Positions 23,640 through 36,081 of a DNA stretch of 64,000 bases are shown piece after piece; the stretch's first letter is position 1, and each line of letters opens with the position of its first letter. The notes below the pieces were generated by a model. That model did not search any database. It saw only the letters and a list, made by a program, of their open reading frames with translations, and was not told where the DNA came from. The translations under genes were made by a program, and so were the position numbers. Origin of the DNA: Pisaster brevispinus (taxonomy: Eukaryota > Echinodermata > Asteroidea > Forcipulatida > Asteriidae). Where the stretch lies: assembly GCA_023634235.1 (NCBI GenBank), contig JAMKCF010000008.1:2733001-2797000 (forward strand). The letters are read 5' to 3'.

Positions 23640-23812
23640 TAAAAAATAAACATTAAAACAAAAACTTAAACGAGGGACGAGGATGTTTCTTTTTTAGAAA
23701 CCCCATTTGCCAACACGCCCGAATCGGTGAAGCCATTCCAAAGGTTAAATGATAACATGAACGTCAGTTGGGCAAAATTCTTAATTAACAAGTAACCGGA
23801 AACGGAGGTCAC
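23640..23812 (+). repeat. Dispersed repeat with AACGTCAGTTGGGCAAAATTC-like core, copy 1
   Basis: GGGACGAGGATGTTT, TTTTTAGAAACCCCATTTG, ACGCCCGAATC, ATAACATGAACGTCAGTTGG, GCAAAATTC and GTAACCGGAAACG occur in the same order at 45925-46077. Both copies end at GTAACCGGAAACG, which marks a likely element boundary. No coding frame. Confidence 0.7.
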
Positions 23813-24783
23813 GTCTAATTCTCGGGTTTTCTTTGTATTAAACTTATTTTACTTCCATATATTTCATCGATAAATTTAACTTTCCCTTGATATCACTTTT
23901 AAAGCTGTACGCTAAATTTAAGTATTTGAAGAAACAGAATCGCGCACGCGTTAAATTCAATAAATGGTTGGGGCCGTTGATCTCTACTTGGTCCTGGAAG
24001 TTCGAATACGCGCGAGACTTGTGCTGTCTTTTTTGATGGAATCTCAGCGTGAATGAATCTCTTTATATATAGCATGGATTACGACGTCATTGTCGTATTG
24101 TTGTTTTAATCATGGCGAGTATGCAGAGCAGTGGTTAAATCTGTTTTTGTTTTTCCCCATTCAAATCAAGTCTAACCATACCGAGGCTGGGAGAGGAACT
24201 AATAGACTGGTGCCCCTTTTTGCATGATGACGGGTATAATCAGGATTGTTACTGCATGTATACACAGGAAACATGACTGAGATGCTCTCAGCACGATCCT
24301 AGAAACGTGACTTTACGCTGTAGCAAAAATGTTGAAGATTCCCTCAAAAGTGTTCACCCAAGAAACAGCTGCGACGGGAAAATACCCTACCCGGAATATC
24401 AACAGCCCGTCCACGTCTCAAAGCTGACGACAGATCATTCCCGCCCACGATAATAAGCAGGTGAAACACTTCCACGGTTGTAACTCATAAACTGGAAGTG
24501 ATTTATGGAAACTCAACGGACAGGGGGTTTGTGAACTTAATATAAAATAAGACAACAATTGAGGCAATAAAGTTAACATTTTAGACCTTGTGTTTGGTAT
24601 GAGACTGTGGGGGATTAGCTATGTAAAGGTCAATCAATTATGGGTCAACAGTTTTCTCACAGGATCGCTTGGGCTGGGTTACTTTTTTTTTGGAGAACAT
24701 GTTGTGGTGTTCTTTCTCTCAACATGTCCAGGTCATCACATTACATGGGCCGTGAGACATTTCTGTATTTGTGGTTCAGGCTA
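23813..24783. other. AT-rich intergenic DNA, nothing recognised
   Basis: No gene, repeat family or splice-bounded frame was recognised between the two dispersed repeats. Confidence 0.45.
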
Positions 24784-25131
24784 CATTAAAGATGCTAGGT
24801 CCGACGTTTGGCCGATTTGACCCGAACGTTTAGTTGAACATTTTCGATAGGTATTGGTTGTAGATTCGAGAAAGTTATCAGCTTCCATTTATAAGGTATC
24901 GCACAAAGAAACCAGACAATGCTAAGTCGAAATTAATTCAAAACCAAAAAAGAAATATTGCAGGGATCCCAACATAATGTCAAGTCCATTTGCCAAGGTA
25001 TAAACAAAATTGCTTGTAAGATGTATTTTGTGTATTGGGCGATGGCGTGTGCGAAAGTTGTTGTATGTTTCTAATTCTCGTCTTGAAACAGTCATCTGTA
25101 CAAAATTCGTTCAGAGCAAAAGTTTTTTTTA
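24784..25131 (+). repeat. Dispersed repeat (about 340 bp), copy 1
   Basis: Related to 54775-55116 in P450 intron 7. The shared order is GCTAGGTCC/GCCAAGTCC, GGCCGATTTGACCCGA, TTCGAGAAAGTTATCAGCTT, CAGGGATCCCAACATAATGTC, then TGAAACAGTCATCTGTACAA and TTCGTTCAGAGCAAAA. Identity is moderate with many indels. It was probably a non-autonomous mobile element. Confidence 0.7.
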
Positions 25132-28100
25132 AAACCACCCAAACAAACAAACAAACACCCAACAAACAAACAAACAAACAACAACAGCACTCCAATATTT
25201 CCTCTATCTGCTCCACTAATTATGGCTCACAGACCTATATCTGAATGGTGGTGGTGGTGGGGGGGGGGTGTTCAAAATGATTCTTGTCCGCTCCTCACAA
25301 GAAAATAATCATCTTCCATAAACCCTGCCATTCTTCACAGCTCATGTGTGGGTGGCGGGTTGGGGGAGGGGACCTTAATCTCATGCCCCACTGACATTAC
25401 CACTGCGCACCTATATACCATTAACGGTTTTTTCTGGATTTGAAATGTTGAATCACCCTGTACATAGTGGGAAATCTTAATCAGCGAAGAGGAAGAAATC
25501 AATTCGGACTTAATTGACTCCATAAATGACGGCATAAGTCAAGTTGTAAGACTAAAGAGTGGTAGGTCAGACGGTTTAATTCTACGAAGCCGAACTTTGA
25601 GTGGGCTTCTCAGAAGGAAAATGTGGAGTGTTTGGGGTTTTTTCTTCTCGCTTTTGTGTTCAATACCAATGGGGACAGCGCTAAAAAGAGTCCAAACAAA
25701 GTCCAAAGAAGTCCAAAGAGTGGAAAAGCCTTCGATTCATGGAGTTGACCATATAGTAAAATTCAATGTTTAAATCATCCAGACTAAATGGTGCTGTTTT
25801 ACTTGAACTTCACCTCTGTTGACCCCAGTTCGAATCCATGATTGGAACCTCGTGTTAGTAGATTGGGTACTCAGTCATAACCTGACTACTTTTGGGTTGT
25901 TTTTTTTCTCTGAAGTTTTCCCGCAAACTTCTCGGTCTTTATTACTTAGTCCTTGCCGTCTCGACTGTCTGGAAAACAGTGCGTGTTTCTTTGTTTCATT
26001 AATAATAAAACAAATAATAAACAAAACACAAAACATAAAGTTAAACAAAGCACAAAACATAAAGTTAAACAAAGTGTGACAAGTTTCCAGTATTCGATTG
26101 GAAACTACGTATGAGAGTTGGTCTCAATTTTTTTTTTAAATAAATTTCTAGAGGTTGTCTTACCATTTTGTGCACATCAATCTCTTTTGTTTTCAAATAA
26201 TTTTCACTCCAGTGCTCTCAGAACTCCTGTAAAGACACAAAACTTTATTGTAAATTCAAATGGAATTTGTGTGTTCTTCCATTCAGGATTTGAAAGGATT
26301 TTTTTTCCTAAGCTGCTTCGAATCAACCCTTCACTTGTCAAGTTCAAAAGTCCACCAGAACTGAAAATATAAAAAAATAGAATAAATAAATATAAAATTC
26401 CCGTTTTGTTAGTAAGCTAACAATCTCCAGGCATTCTTGTTTTGTATTGATGGACCTAGTTTGTGGCAGACTTACCGGTGGGAACCCACCGCAAACACAC
26501 GCACAAAAGAACAAAACAAAACCTAAAGGAGAGAAGGTTAAAAAAGAGACCGGCAGGCAAGCATGAAATGGGGCGAATTCTGCCCCGGATATTTTCCCCC
26601 CTTTTCAGGACGGGTGTTGTCGAGGTGCACATACCAACGACCCCGTGAAGATTTAAGTTCTATTTACCTCTACGTGTTCAGTGCCGGTTTAATGGTTACA
26701 ACAAAACAGCTGTGGTACTTTTGAATGACAAGAGAAAAAACCCACGTCAGGTTTCTGACACATTATGAAAGGGGAGTGGGGTTTTTTTCTTTGGGGGGGG
26801 GGGGGTAGTTCCCGTGAAGGAGAAATATTTGGTTTGATAAATCTGCTCGTCACCTTTGCGCAAAGAGGAAATGCGAAACTCGAATTAAAAAGTAGGTAAA
26901 GCGAGTGAAAACAATGAAAAGCAAAGGGGTGTTGGTGTTGAAGTATCTACACAAGTATAGCAAGCCTTGTTCGGAGGTGAGATGACCCAACCAAAGAGAC
27001 CCGAAATACCTCGGCAAAAGTACATGTATGTTTACACCCAAAACCCATTCAGCAGGGTCTGGCAGTTTTCAAGGGTGGGAAATATCACAGTGTTTTTGTG
27101 TGGGTTGAATCATGGTAGATTCGGCATTGGTAACGCAGAGCTGCTAACATTTGCAGCTTGGCAATCAGGGAGTTTTTGTACAACAATCGGGGAGATATTT
27201 AGAATTACCTTCAACGTAACAAGACAAAAGAATCTATAATCAAAAAGATTTTCACATTTGTTTATCAGGACATGGAAATATTGGGTTGTTTTCATGGAAC
27301 TTTCTGCAGAGTCGGGGAGAGTTGTCGGCTCTTGTATTGTTGCTGCAGCTTATACATTTTATTCTCTGTTAACCAACATATTAACGTATGCTCCATGATT
27401 TCAAACCTTGCATGGTGGAAATAGAATCTAGACGGTTTGCGGTAACACCACATACAATGTCTCTTATGTATTGTGGTGATTCTAAAAGGATGAGGTATTG
27501 GCTCTGGAGTAAACTGTTGTCAGTTTTGGTATGCTTTGGTTTTCAGTCTAAACAAAATGTAAAGAAATGTTGTCTGAACTCCTGACTTCTTGGTATTAAT
27601 GCCACTCCGTTTGAGAGTGATCGACACACGTTTGTCGTGGTTCCGCCATCTTGTTTCCCACATCCAAATCAATGAAACCAAAACGAGGCTGGAAAGATAG
27701 TCTGGCCCTATTCTGTATTAGTGTATAACAATGCTTTGTTCCACCATGGGACACACGACAAGGATTGTAGCAGCATGATATAAAAGGTCAGCGCAGGGTT
27801 CATCATCCTCTGATGGACCCCGGTGGACTTCAGTCGCACTCTTGTCACACACTTGAGTATGGACGAGGGCAAGTGTCAGTCAAATGTGCACTATCTGTGA
27901 GAGCAGCAACGCGCAACCCTTTAGAACAGGTTTATTTATGAATAAAAAGAATGGTATTACGGCTTGCTTACGATAACCAAATATTTGTGCCCACGTGAAT
28001 GATACTTCAGGTTAGGGGATAGAGACTATAGCGGGTAAAGGTTTCTGGTTAAAAGAAAAGACAAAACACAAAGGGTGGCCTGCCTTTTTTTAAACAACGC

Positions 28101-28269
28101 GCAAGACTCGAAGTTGTAAGAAATTGTTTTAGTTTCGATCTGAGACACCAAAGAAATATCAATTGAAGACCCCCCCCCCAAAAAAAAAAGGGCTATCGTA
28201 TTGGTTGCGCAATCTGGTGGTCTGCCGAACTGCGGGAACGTTCCAACAAGAACTTTATTGGCTACTTAG
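25132..28269. other. Intergenic DNA with CAAA repeats and a possible SINE relic
   Basis: A CAAA microsatellite spans about 25137-25186, GGT and G runs lie near 25246-25269, and a 24-bp direct repeat (AAACAAAGCACAAAACATAAAG) lies at about 26025-26072. At 25826 CCCAGTTCGAATCCATG resembles a tRNA B box followed by text resembling a SINE body, but no A box was found. No gene supported. Confidence 0.4.
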
Positions 28270-28434
28270 CTCCAATAGACCCTTGAATAGGCCACCATCA
28301 TCGCTGAGGTCAACCCATGAGAACGTTTGCAGACGCCATGCACGACTCTCAGCCAATGGTGAATCTTCCTTTTGACCTCAGTGAGGGCGCTATGAGCTTA
28401 TGACGTCATATCATTGATCTCCATTTGACAATAG
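28270..28434. mobile_element. Partial copy of a fold-back element
   Basis: CCTTTTGACCTCAGTGAGGG then CGCTATGAGC and TTATGACGTCATA repeats, in diverged form, the end sequence of the adjacent fold-back element (TTTTGACCTCCACGTGGAGG, CGCCCTACT, GATGTCATAATG). It looks like a second, nested or abutting, decayed copy. Confidence 0.5.
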
Positions 28435-28925
28435 ACCTTATGCACATGACGTCATTTCAGTAGGGTGCCCTCGCCTAGAGGTCAAAAGGAGGTTGTTCAT
28501 TGGCCAATCATGTGCGCTGTGCGTACAAATCTGTGCGTTTCGATTGTTTTGACATCGTTTTTACCTCTAAGTGGCGGCTGGATGACGTCAATGCATACGG
28601 TCCATACTACTAATGGAGATCAATGGGCATACGATCAATGCATTGATCTCTATTACATAACAGACCAATGTGTATATGCATTAAAGTCATCCGGCGCCTT
28701 CTTAGAGGTAAAACGATGACGAAACAATGGAAACGCTGAGTTTTGTATACGCGCAGCGCATAAAATCGGCCAATGAGCAACCTGCTTTATTTTACCTCAA
28801 CGCGAGGGCAATGGAAACGCACAGATTTAATGTATGCGCAGCGCACAAGATGGGCCAATGAGCAACCGTTCTTTTGACCTCCACGTGGAGGCGCCCTACT
28901 CAACTGATGTCATAATGCGTAACAA
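28435..28925. mobile_element. Large fold-back element with about 110-bp inverted arms
   Basis: The left arm (ATGCACATGACGTCATTTC, AGTAGGGTGCCCTCGCC, AGAGGTCAAAAGG, TTGGCCAATCATGTGCGC, AAATCTGTGCGTTTC) is repeated inverted at the right (GAAACGCACAGATTTAATG, GCGCACAAGATGGGCCAATG, TTTTGACCTCCACG, GGCGCCCTACTC, GATGTCATAATGCG). A third, internal copy of the arm (GGAAACGCTGAG, GCGCAGCGCATAAAATCGGCC) lies at about 28725-28800. No coding frame. This fits a MITE or Foldback-type element. Confidence 0.85.
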
Positions 28926-30864
28926 GCCCGACTTATAATGAGACGATCAGTAACTATGTCAATATTATTCCTTTTTTTTTTTACGGCACCAGCATTTTTG
29001 TGAAGTTGAAAAAACCGTGGATACTGGCTCCTGAAGCTGAAGGCTGTTGGATTAATAACACGGGCGGTTCTTTACTCATGTGACATAAATGCGATCAGAC
29101 GGCACGTATGATTGACTCTTATCGATACAGGGTGGCTGGATACGCATGGACAGGTTACAATAGCTCCTGGTTCGACATTGGAACAGCAAGTTTTTAGTCA
29201 TGGTCACCTAACTCTGGACACCCTAAGCCTTTACCCCCCTGCACCCAAAACAAGGTATCTCTCCAGAGTTGAATACAGTGGGAAACCAAAATGACTCAAA
29301 AACCAGACTGAACTATTTACAGGTTTGATAACTTTCATGTTTGGAGCACTAGCAGCTCCCTCATAACAAAACAAGATGCAAATGATATTTACTGAAGTTC
29401 AGAGACCTCTCGAATAATGTGCTGCACTTTGGTATGCTCAGTCTTAAGTTGAAGTTCATTGCAACACTATCAGCAACTGCAACTCACTTCTTTGAAAACA
29501 ATGACGTCGTAGTCTTAAAGACGCCACCTCTGTGCTGTACAGGAGGTTCACCTTCTGATCAGCAAACAAACAGCCTTCTTACATTTTCAAAGTCAGTGAG
29601 CATAAGACTGCAGAAATAATAGGCATTTTTAATCAGCATGCTCTTGGTGGGACTGCCCACTTAATGATCGTTTGTTACATAGAAACAAGACAATTGCTTG
29701 GTGTGCCTTGTTAATATTCCATAGTATGCAGACAGAGAGAATCTGGGGGAAACACAAAGTTGAGTGAACGTCACTCGAACCGTACCGTGAACTCTCCAAC
29801 ATTCCGATGAGAGCAGGGGTTTGGTTAAACTATAAGACTCCGATATAGGCTACAAGTTTATGGAAAATAGGCTAATAGGATGCCAGCTCATGGTCGTGAA
29901 CCTCTCTCCTGAATGTGAGAAAGTTAATTCGACAGCAACAAATAATGTTACCACTCAACTTTTGGAGATACCGATCAAACACGGGTTTATCGCGTAGGGT
30001 GGATGGATGTATCATAGAAACTAGTGCTACTTTTAAGCGATACCGCTGGTGATGATAGCAGCTGTTGATGCACGTGTTCCTATGGGACCAAGAGAAGGCG
30101 GCAAAACATTATGCTTTCTCTGCACATTCAAAGCAAACATGGTGCAGCTCTCCCAAGGTCGTCTGTGTGTCTGTTTAGTGCACAGGGGGCAATGCTTTCC
30201 AGCGGTTGGTATTTTCTAACATAATTATCCAGCAGGTCCAAATCAGCTCTGTTACCCACGGGGTCCTGCTTCAAATCTATCCATCCATCCGTCCCTTAAT
30301 CCCCCCAGGTTAGACGACTTCCTACCCCGCGGTCATTCACACCCATGACTCGTTGGCTTGGTTCCCCCGTGAAGTAAGAAATCTTGGCGGCAACCCCCTC
30401 ACCACACGAGCCTCGTCACTCACTGCAAGATAGGAGGGGACAAGTTAAAGAAGTAACCCGTTGTTTTTACCCCCGTACGAACATGACTGAAAGCTAAAGT
30501 GGTGTTTGAAGCTTTGCAGGGTGTGGAAAATGAGAAGTTTACTACAAATAGTAAACTTGCGGGTACAACGGTGTGTAAAATCCCTTTTTGGAGGAGTGAT
30601 GGCTCTGACTGAAAGCTGACGAACACTGACTGGAGCTTGAACCTTCTACCACAGAAATAATAAAACATTGTCTCTTTTCGTGGACATTATAGTAACTACT
30701 TTGATTCCAAGTCAACAGCCCATTCTTTATACAAGGTCCGTATGGACCATGTTAAACTGTGACATCACTTGTTTACAAAAGAGCCACAGGGCCTGGAAGA
30801 AAACATTAAATATCTTTTATTAGTGGAAGTTGCGCTATCTGATTTGTATCAGCTTTTGAAATCA
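28926..30864. other. Intergenic DNA, no gene seen
   Basis: A poly-T run lies near 28973-28982. No splice-bounded open frame with protein-like composition was found. Confidence 0.5.
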
Positions 30865-31015
30865 TGATGAAAGGGGCACATTTCACAACTTGTTCAGCTG
30901 TTATTCTCACAACTCTTGAATTTATGTGAAAAATGTGATACCAAATGTGAAGTTTACCACATGACCCCATGCATCATCTTGCCTGCCAGGAAACACACCG
31001 AAATGTACATGATCA
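30865..31015 (+). repeat. Dispersed repeat with TTGCCTGCCAGGAAA core, copy 3
   Basis: Shares AACTTGTTCAGCTGTTATT, ACTCTTGAATTTATGTGAAA, CATCTTGCCTGCCAGGAAA and GAAATGTACATGATC with 18975-19135 in the same order and spacing. Same strand as copies 1 and 2. Confidence 0.65.
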
Positions 31016-32130
31016 AACGAAGATTACATAGTCAATACGCGCTTGACCGTTTGATGGCCCAAGCTAAACACCACAATTCACCACAGTGTACCGGCACCCT
31101 ATTTCCCCGTGCATTCTAAGTTGGGTCCCATTTAAGGGGTACACGCTCTGGGCGCTTGTCACGGGAACCCGGGATTACCAGTGACGTTAGTGGGCCAGGG
31201 CGTCCGTCATGGTTTTGTTGCTCTTTAGAGTTAGGGGCAAATGGGTGTGAGTCCATGATGCATCTTCACACGTCGCGTGTCAGGCAGGTGTTAATTAGCC
31301 GCACCAGGGATATCCCATAAGGCTCCTTTTGACAGTGTGGGTTTTATTGGGTAAGGCAAACTCTCTCCATCGGATTAAATTGAAGAAACATTTCTGCAGT
31401 GACACATCGACAAGGCACTGGGGACAGCCCTTCAACCGTTGGCTGTTCACCCCCATGTAAACACAAACTCACGTAGTACAGTGTTGAAGATTGGATCCGC
31501 TGTGTGTTTGTGTGTGACAAACTAGTGGCACGATGATGAGGCAATTCAGAATCAGTGATTGTGTTCACGCGCAGATATTCCTTCCTTTTGAAAGACCCCA
31601 AAAAGCAATGTGTGTAGAAGGACAATAAAAAAATATATATTCTCATCATCATTCAAGAAACAATGACGTCACCTTTTCCTCGAAAATCATCTAAATTGAT
31701 GACGTCACCTTCTGTAAGACTGTCTTAATTGACTATATAAATCGTGGGGAGGTCAGACCTGTTTCATGGAGGATCACAGACGCAATTACCCCTATGCCCC
31801 TTGCAATGTCCCAGTGATTCCAGTTTAAGTTTCCTTTATCAAGGAAAACAAGGAAGTTGTCCTCTTAAGAACTAAACATCACTGAGACCTGGAATGTAGT
31901 CCTCGATGGAACATATTGGCGTGCTCTGTTGGAATTGCGGAACCACTGAGGGTAACATGTGGAATAGGCTTCCCCGTGATGTCATCGGGCAGCCTTCAAA
32001 GGAGGGGCCAGTGTTTTAAAGAGGCTGGGTAGCATTTTTGTTGATAGGTCATAGTACGTAGCCCCCAGCTTCTTGTATAATAGTTCAGAGTTGCCCAAGC
32101 ACGTTTATGTGTTTTTTTCTTTAGAATTCT
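31016..32130. other. Intergenic DNA, nothing recognised
   Basis: Two short direct repeats of GATGACGTCACCTT-like sequence lie at about 31660-31710. No gene supported. Confidence 0.4.
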
Positions 32131-32345
32131 ATTAAAGGTAGGGTGTACTTTTGGTAATTACTCCTCAAGTTAATGGCTATACAAACTTACTTGGTAAAGA
32201 GCACTGGAGAGCTGTAGGTATTATAAAACAGTGTTAGAAACGACCCCCTAAATACTAGTAGTTTTAGAAAAAGTAGAATTTTTTCACCCTGAAATGTTTT
32301 TATCTGAGAAAGGCTTCAGGCATGAAATATTCTTAATTATTAAAA
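32131..32345 (+). repeat. GTATACTTTTGG dispersed element, left-end fragment
   Basis: Starts TTAAAGGTAGGGTGTACTTT then TGGTAATTACTCC, followed by CTTACTTGGTAAAGAGCA, GTGTTAGAAACGACCCCC, AGTTTTAGAAAAAG and TCTGAGAAAGGCTTCAGGCA. The same text occurs at 46078-46368 and, inverted, at 61916-62258. The right half is missing here. Confidence 0.75.
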
Positions 32346-33128
32346 TTGTCTGCATTTGTGGAAATTATTTATTTATTCAGTAATTTCTTGTTTGTACACA
32401 ATGTGTATAGTTTGCATATATATATATATATATATACATATGTATTACGAAGAGGATGTGCCACTTGCTATTTATAAAATTAATATCAATCAAGTTGTAT
32501 TACCTTCAATTTATCTAGAGCTAAATGCCATCAGTAATTGTCTTTTTCTTTATTGTACGTTTTTTGTTTTGCATTTTGTTTTGAAATGAATGATGACAAA
32601 TACACAATAGTGATATAAAAATATGATAAATAATTGTGAAAACAGCTGCAAACATTTGCCGTGGATGTTACTATCCCAACTGGTTTTGTTGAGTCTATGT
32701 GTATAAAAGCAACACAATACCCCCTTATAAAGCACATGATTTATCAGCACATACATCAGTATTGAGCACAGCTTCTTGGTGTGAGTACCGGTGGAAAGTA
32801 CCGAACGAACTATGATGACAATGCCAACTGTATAATTTACAGTCGCACCCATAGGCCTATAGGTCGTCATTTCTACTGGTAATAGCCCACCATCGATAAA
32901 TCACTAAGATAGCTCAATAGGAAAGCTGGTAGCAAATTATTGAATGCCAATTCAATTTGGTTGGATTAACCCTGAAATGATATATGTCTATAATTCAGGA
33001 GGAAAATATCAGAAGTGGGTCGAGAGGACAGTTTGCCTGGACAGCCGTTTTCATTTAACTGTCATAGAGCTCAGACGACATCATGAACAAAAACAAACAA
33101 AACGACACCAGCGGCAAGAAGAATCACA
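32346..33128. other. AT-rich intergenic DNA with TA repeat
   Basis: A TA dinucleotide microsatellite lies at about 32415-32437. No gene supported. Confidence 0.5.
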
Positions 33129-33310
33129 AGACTACTCACAACAACAGTAGCAACAACAAACAACAACAAACAACAACAACCACGACAACAAAATCAACAT
33201 CAGCAGCAGCAGCAACAACAACATCAGCATGAACAGCAACAATAACAGCAGCAGCAGCACCACCACCACCACCACCACCTCAACAACAGACACTGCAACA
33301 GCAGCAGCAA
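33129..33310. repeat. CAA/CAG/CAC compound microsatellite
   Basis: AACAACAAC, CAGCAGCAG and CACCACCAC blocks. As at 19.8 kb, the open frames on both strands are an artefact of trinucleotide periodicity. Confidence 0.9.
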
Positions 33311-35167
33311 CTGCAGTATCCAACGTTAACGTGGTTTGCACTTCTGAAAACTCCATGGATAAGGTGCCTGCTATATCCCCACCCCCAAACTCCCACAATG
33401 AGGAGCAAGCCCGTGCAAGTGTGGACTGATAGCTGCCAACAGGGAAGGCGACGAAGAGAGTGTTCACAATGGGTGTTGGACGGGTGTCGACGTCTGCTGG
33501 TCAACTCAATTCACGATGATGATGTAGAGAAAGTTTCTCCGGTGTTAGTGATGGCAAAGCCAGGGATTTTGACGAGGTCAAGAGAAAAATGACTCAGTTT
33601 TAACTGATGATCCACCGTTCACAAACACTCATCTCAAAAGAGACAAACCTGTACTGTGTGAAGTTGTCCGTCTTTAACATAATGTCAAATTCATTTTAAT
33701 AGAACTTTAAGGTGGGACACAAATAAATTACAGGGCAAAAGTGAGTTTCTATTAATGGGTGTAGGAATTGTTTCAAGTGTTGGAGTTCTGGCAAAAAGCA
33801 GTCAATATTGTTCGGACTTCGTCATGGGTAGTTTGTTTGTTCCTTCCGTTGAAAAAGTAAAGAAAAATTATCCACATCAACGACAAAACACAGTTTGTTT
33901 TCGGGAAACAACCGTTGAACTTGTTCAGACGAATTCCAAAAATAGAATAAGCAAAGCATATAATTTGTCGATCAATATTTAAGTCACACCGGCTGATATG
34001 AATGTAAACAATAAGCGCGTAAGAGGCGATTATGCTATCGATGGTTACACATGAATACAGTTGGAAATGAAACATTACAAGTGTTCGGCCTGATCGATGC
34101 AAGCTGACCCTTGACGCAGCGTTCGAAGGTGACAGCATTTGTAGTGATTCCCTGTTGGTGTAAAGTTCACGGTACACCACTTTGATCAAGCCCCCAAAAC
34201 CAATGCCACATGTACGAGATTAATCTGTGAGTGAATGCCCACGGAACACGGGCCGTTAGACTCCTATGGCTTTCGTAACAAAGATGGATTATGATCAGGT
34301 ACTCTGTAGCTTTCAGTTGCCTGTAATAATTAATCAATAACGAAAGCTAAGGACAAGGGCATTGATCATCCACAAAGGGCGCGAAAACCTCATCCGTCGT
34401 TTTTCATGTTGTTGTGTGGACGGTCAACGACCTCACGCCTCCACTTTGCGCGGTGGAGGATTTTCGGTCGCGTAGTACGCACTACGGCATAACACGTAGC
34501 TCCACTGGGCCAGGCGAAGCACGTGCCTCGTACTACCCGAGCTCACAGTTGTCAAGCTTGAATACAGTAGGCAAAGAGGCGGTTGAGGTCACTGTGTGTG
34601 TGACCTGCCTTTGCCACTCATCCATCCACTTGGTTGTTTGCCACTCAAACCCGTGGGTCAGGGGGGACAGTGGTCGGAACAGTGATTGATACCTACAGCT
34701 TTACGCTGCCAGCGTATAAATACCGCGGTGCCTCCGTTGCGGACGGTCAGTCCGCATATACCTAAGCCAGGCTGAGGAGCCACCGTGTGTGTGCACGCAT
34801 GCTGTGTTTTAATATCCAACCCTTCTTCAGAGTTATTGCTTGTGGGTTGCGCCTGAAGGGATCCTTGGTTTAGCGACGGGCGCGTCTTCCTCGTACATAC
34901 AGCTAGTATAGGAGCACATACAGTGTCAGAAACTGAGGTTGCGGTTTTGTTTGGAGCGTCGTCAGAGAGGAAAAGGTAAGCCATGTTCTCGTAGAAAGGG
35001 TGAGCGCATCTTTGATGGCTTTTTACAACTTCCTGATTGTAAATCAACTGTGAAAACATTTTGATACAATTTCATGGATGGATGCAACGGGAATTTTTTT
35101 GTTTGGGGGAGGGGGTATTTCGGTCTAAATCTCGTCATTCAGTGCGTACAAAAAGAATTGTGTTGAA
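33311..35167. other. Intergenic DNA with ambiguous open frames
   Basis: The 34.66-35.06 kb part is open on the minus strand for 133 codons, and on the plus strand from 34857 to a good donor (AAAAG then GTAAGC) at 34976. Neither could be supported as a real gene; see findings. Confidence 0.35.
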
Positions 35168-35173
35168 TTTATT
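35168..35173 (-). terminator. Candidate polyadenylation signal AATAAA
   Basis: TTTATT on the plus strand reads AATAAA on the minus strand. It lies 37 or 66 nt after the two possible stop codons of the candidate terminal exon upstream on that strand, and a T/G-rich stretch follows. It would end the small minus-strand gene. Confidence 0.3.
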
Positions 35174-35209
35174 AACCATTTGAAATTTCTAACATAAAAG
35201 ACAGTATGT

Positions 35210-35271
35210 TCAATGAGTGTGCCCCAACGTCGAGAGTTTCACGCGGAACTGGCGTTAAGAGGACCCAGGCT
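35210..35271 (-). CDS. Candidate terminal exon of small minus-strand gene
   Basis: Two acceptors are possible. TTTTTTCAAAG at 35272 gives SLGPLNASSA and a stop at 35241-35239. CTTAACGCCAG at 35249 gives FRVKLSTLGHTH and a stop at 35212-35210. Both accept phase 0, which is what the upstream exon (36082-36191) delivers. The tail is too short to judge by composition, and only transcript data could decide. An AATAAA follows at 35173. Confidence 0.25.
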
Positions 35272-36081
35272 CTTTGAAAAAACATATATAAATTTAATAT
35301 AAATTTAGTTTTGTACTGCAAAGGAATTCTCACTGGATTGTGCGTTTCAATCCATTCTAGGCTAGGCCGATGTGCACATAGCCTACATATCATCTGTTTT
35401 TATTTGCTCTTCGTAGTAAACAGTGACTCGAAAACACACTGTAGGTTATATAGGCCTACTAATCGCTTTTTAAAAAGATTAAAACCGCAAAAAGTTTAAG
35501 TGGATTAAAAAATATCAACCGTTACCAACTACACGTGTTATTCTGTGTTGATGGAAGCAAGTTCTGCGCTGGTAATTTTGTGGGTTTAATTGGCGTAGTT
35601 ACCAACCATCATGCACTGCAATTGGTTTCAACGTAAGGCATCTGGACAATCAAATCGGGTATCCTTATTGTACGTACTTCCCACGGATTGATTGTATGTT
35701 TATATTGTCAACAAAACATTACGAATTAATGTTCTCTGACGAAAACCCCCCCCCCCAACTAATCAAGTATGATATCAAATGGAGGGAATGTTATTATACC
35801 AATGGAGGGAATTTTGGCCCTAAGATATGCCATGGGGAAAACAAGCTTATAGTTGTGTTACGACAACACAGTGACTGTACAACCTACTTCTTGTTTGCTC
35901 TGTGCAAATGAATTTCTATTATGCGTTGCAGACACGTAGAGAAAATTTCTGGTGACAGTACTCAGTGCTGCTACTGGTTAACGGTTTTTGGAAGCTGTTA
36001 TGCGCGGGGTGTATAATTGGACTAGCATTAGGACTGGACTTTGCTATGAAGCAAGTAAATACACACAGGTGCTCCACTTAC

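Noticed and set aside
25800..25900. tRNA-derived SINE suggested by AGTTCGAATCC
   Set aside because: A B-box-like string only; no A box upstream and no second copy in the window, so noted but not annotated as an element.
34440..34507. Minus-strand exon WSYVLCRSAYYATENPPPRK
   Set aside because: Two frames are open, acceptor and donor are both mediocre, and it cannot be linked to other exons.
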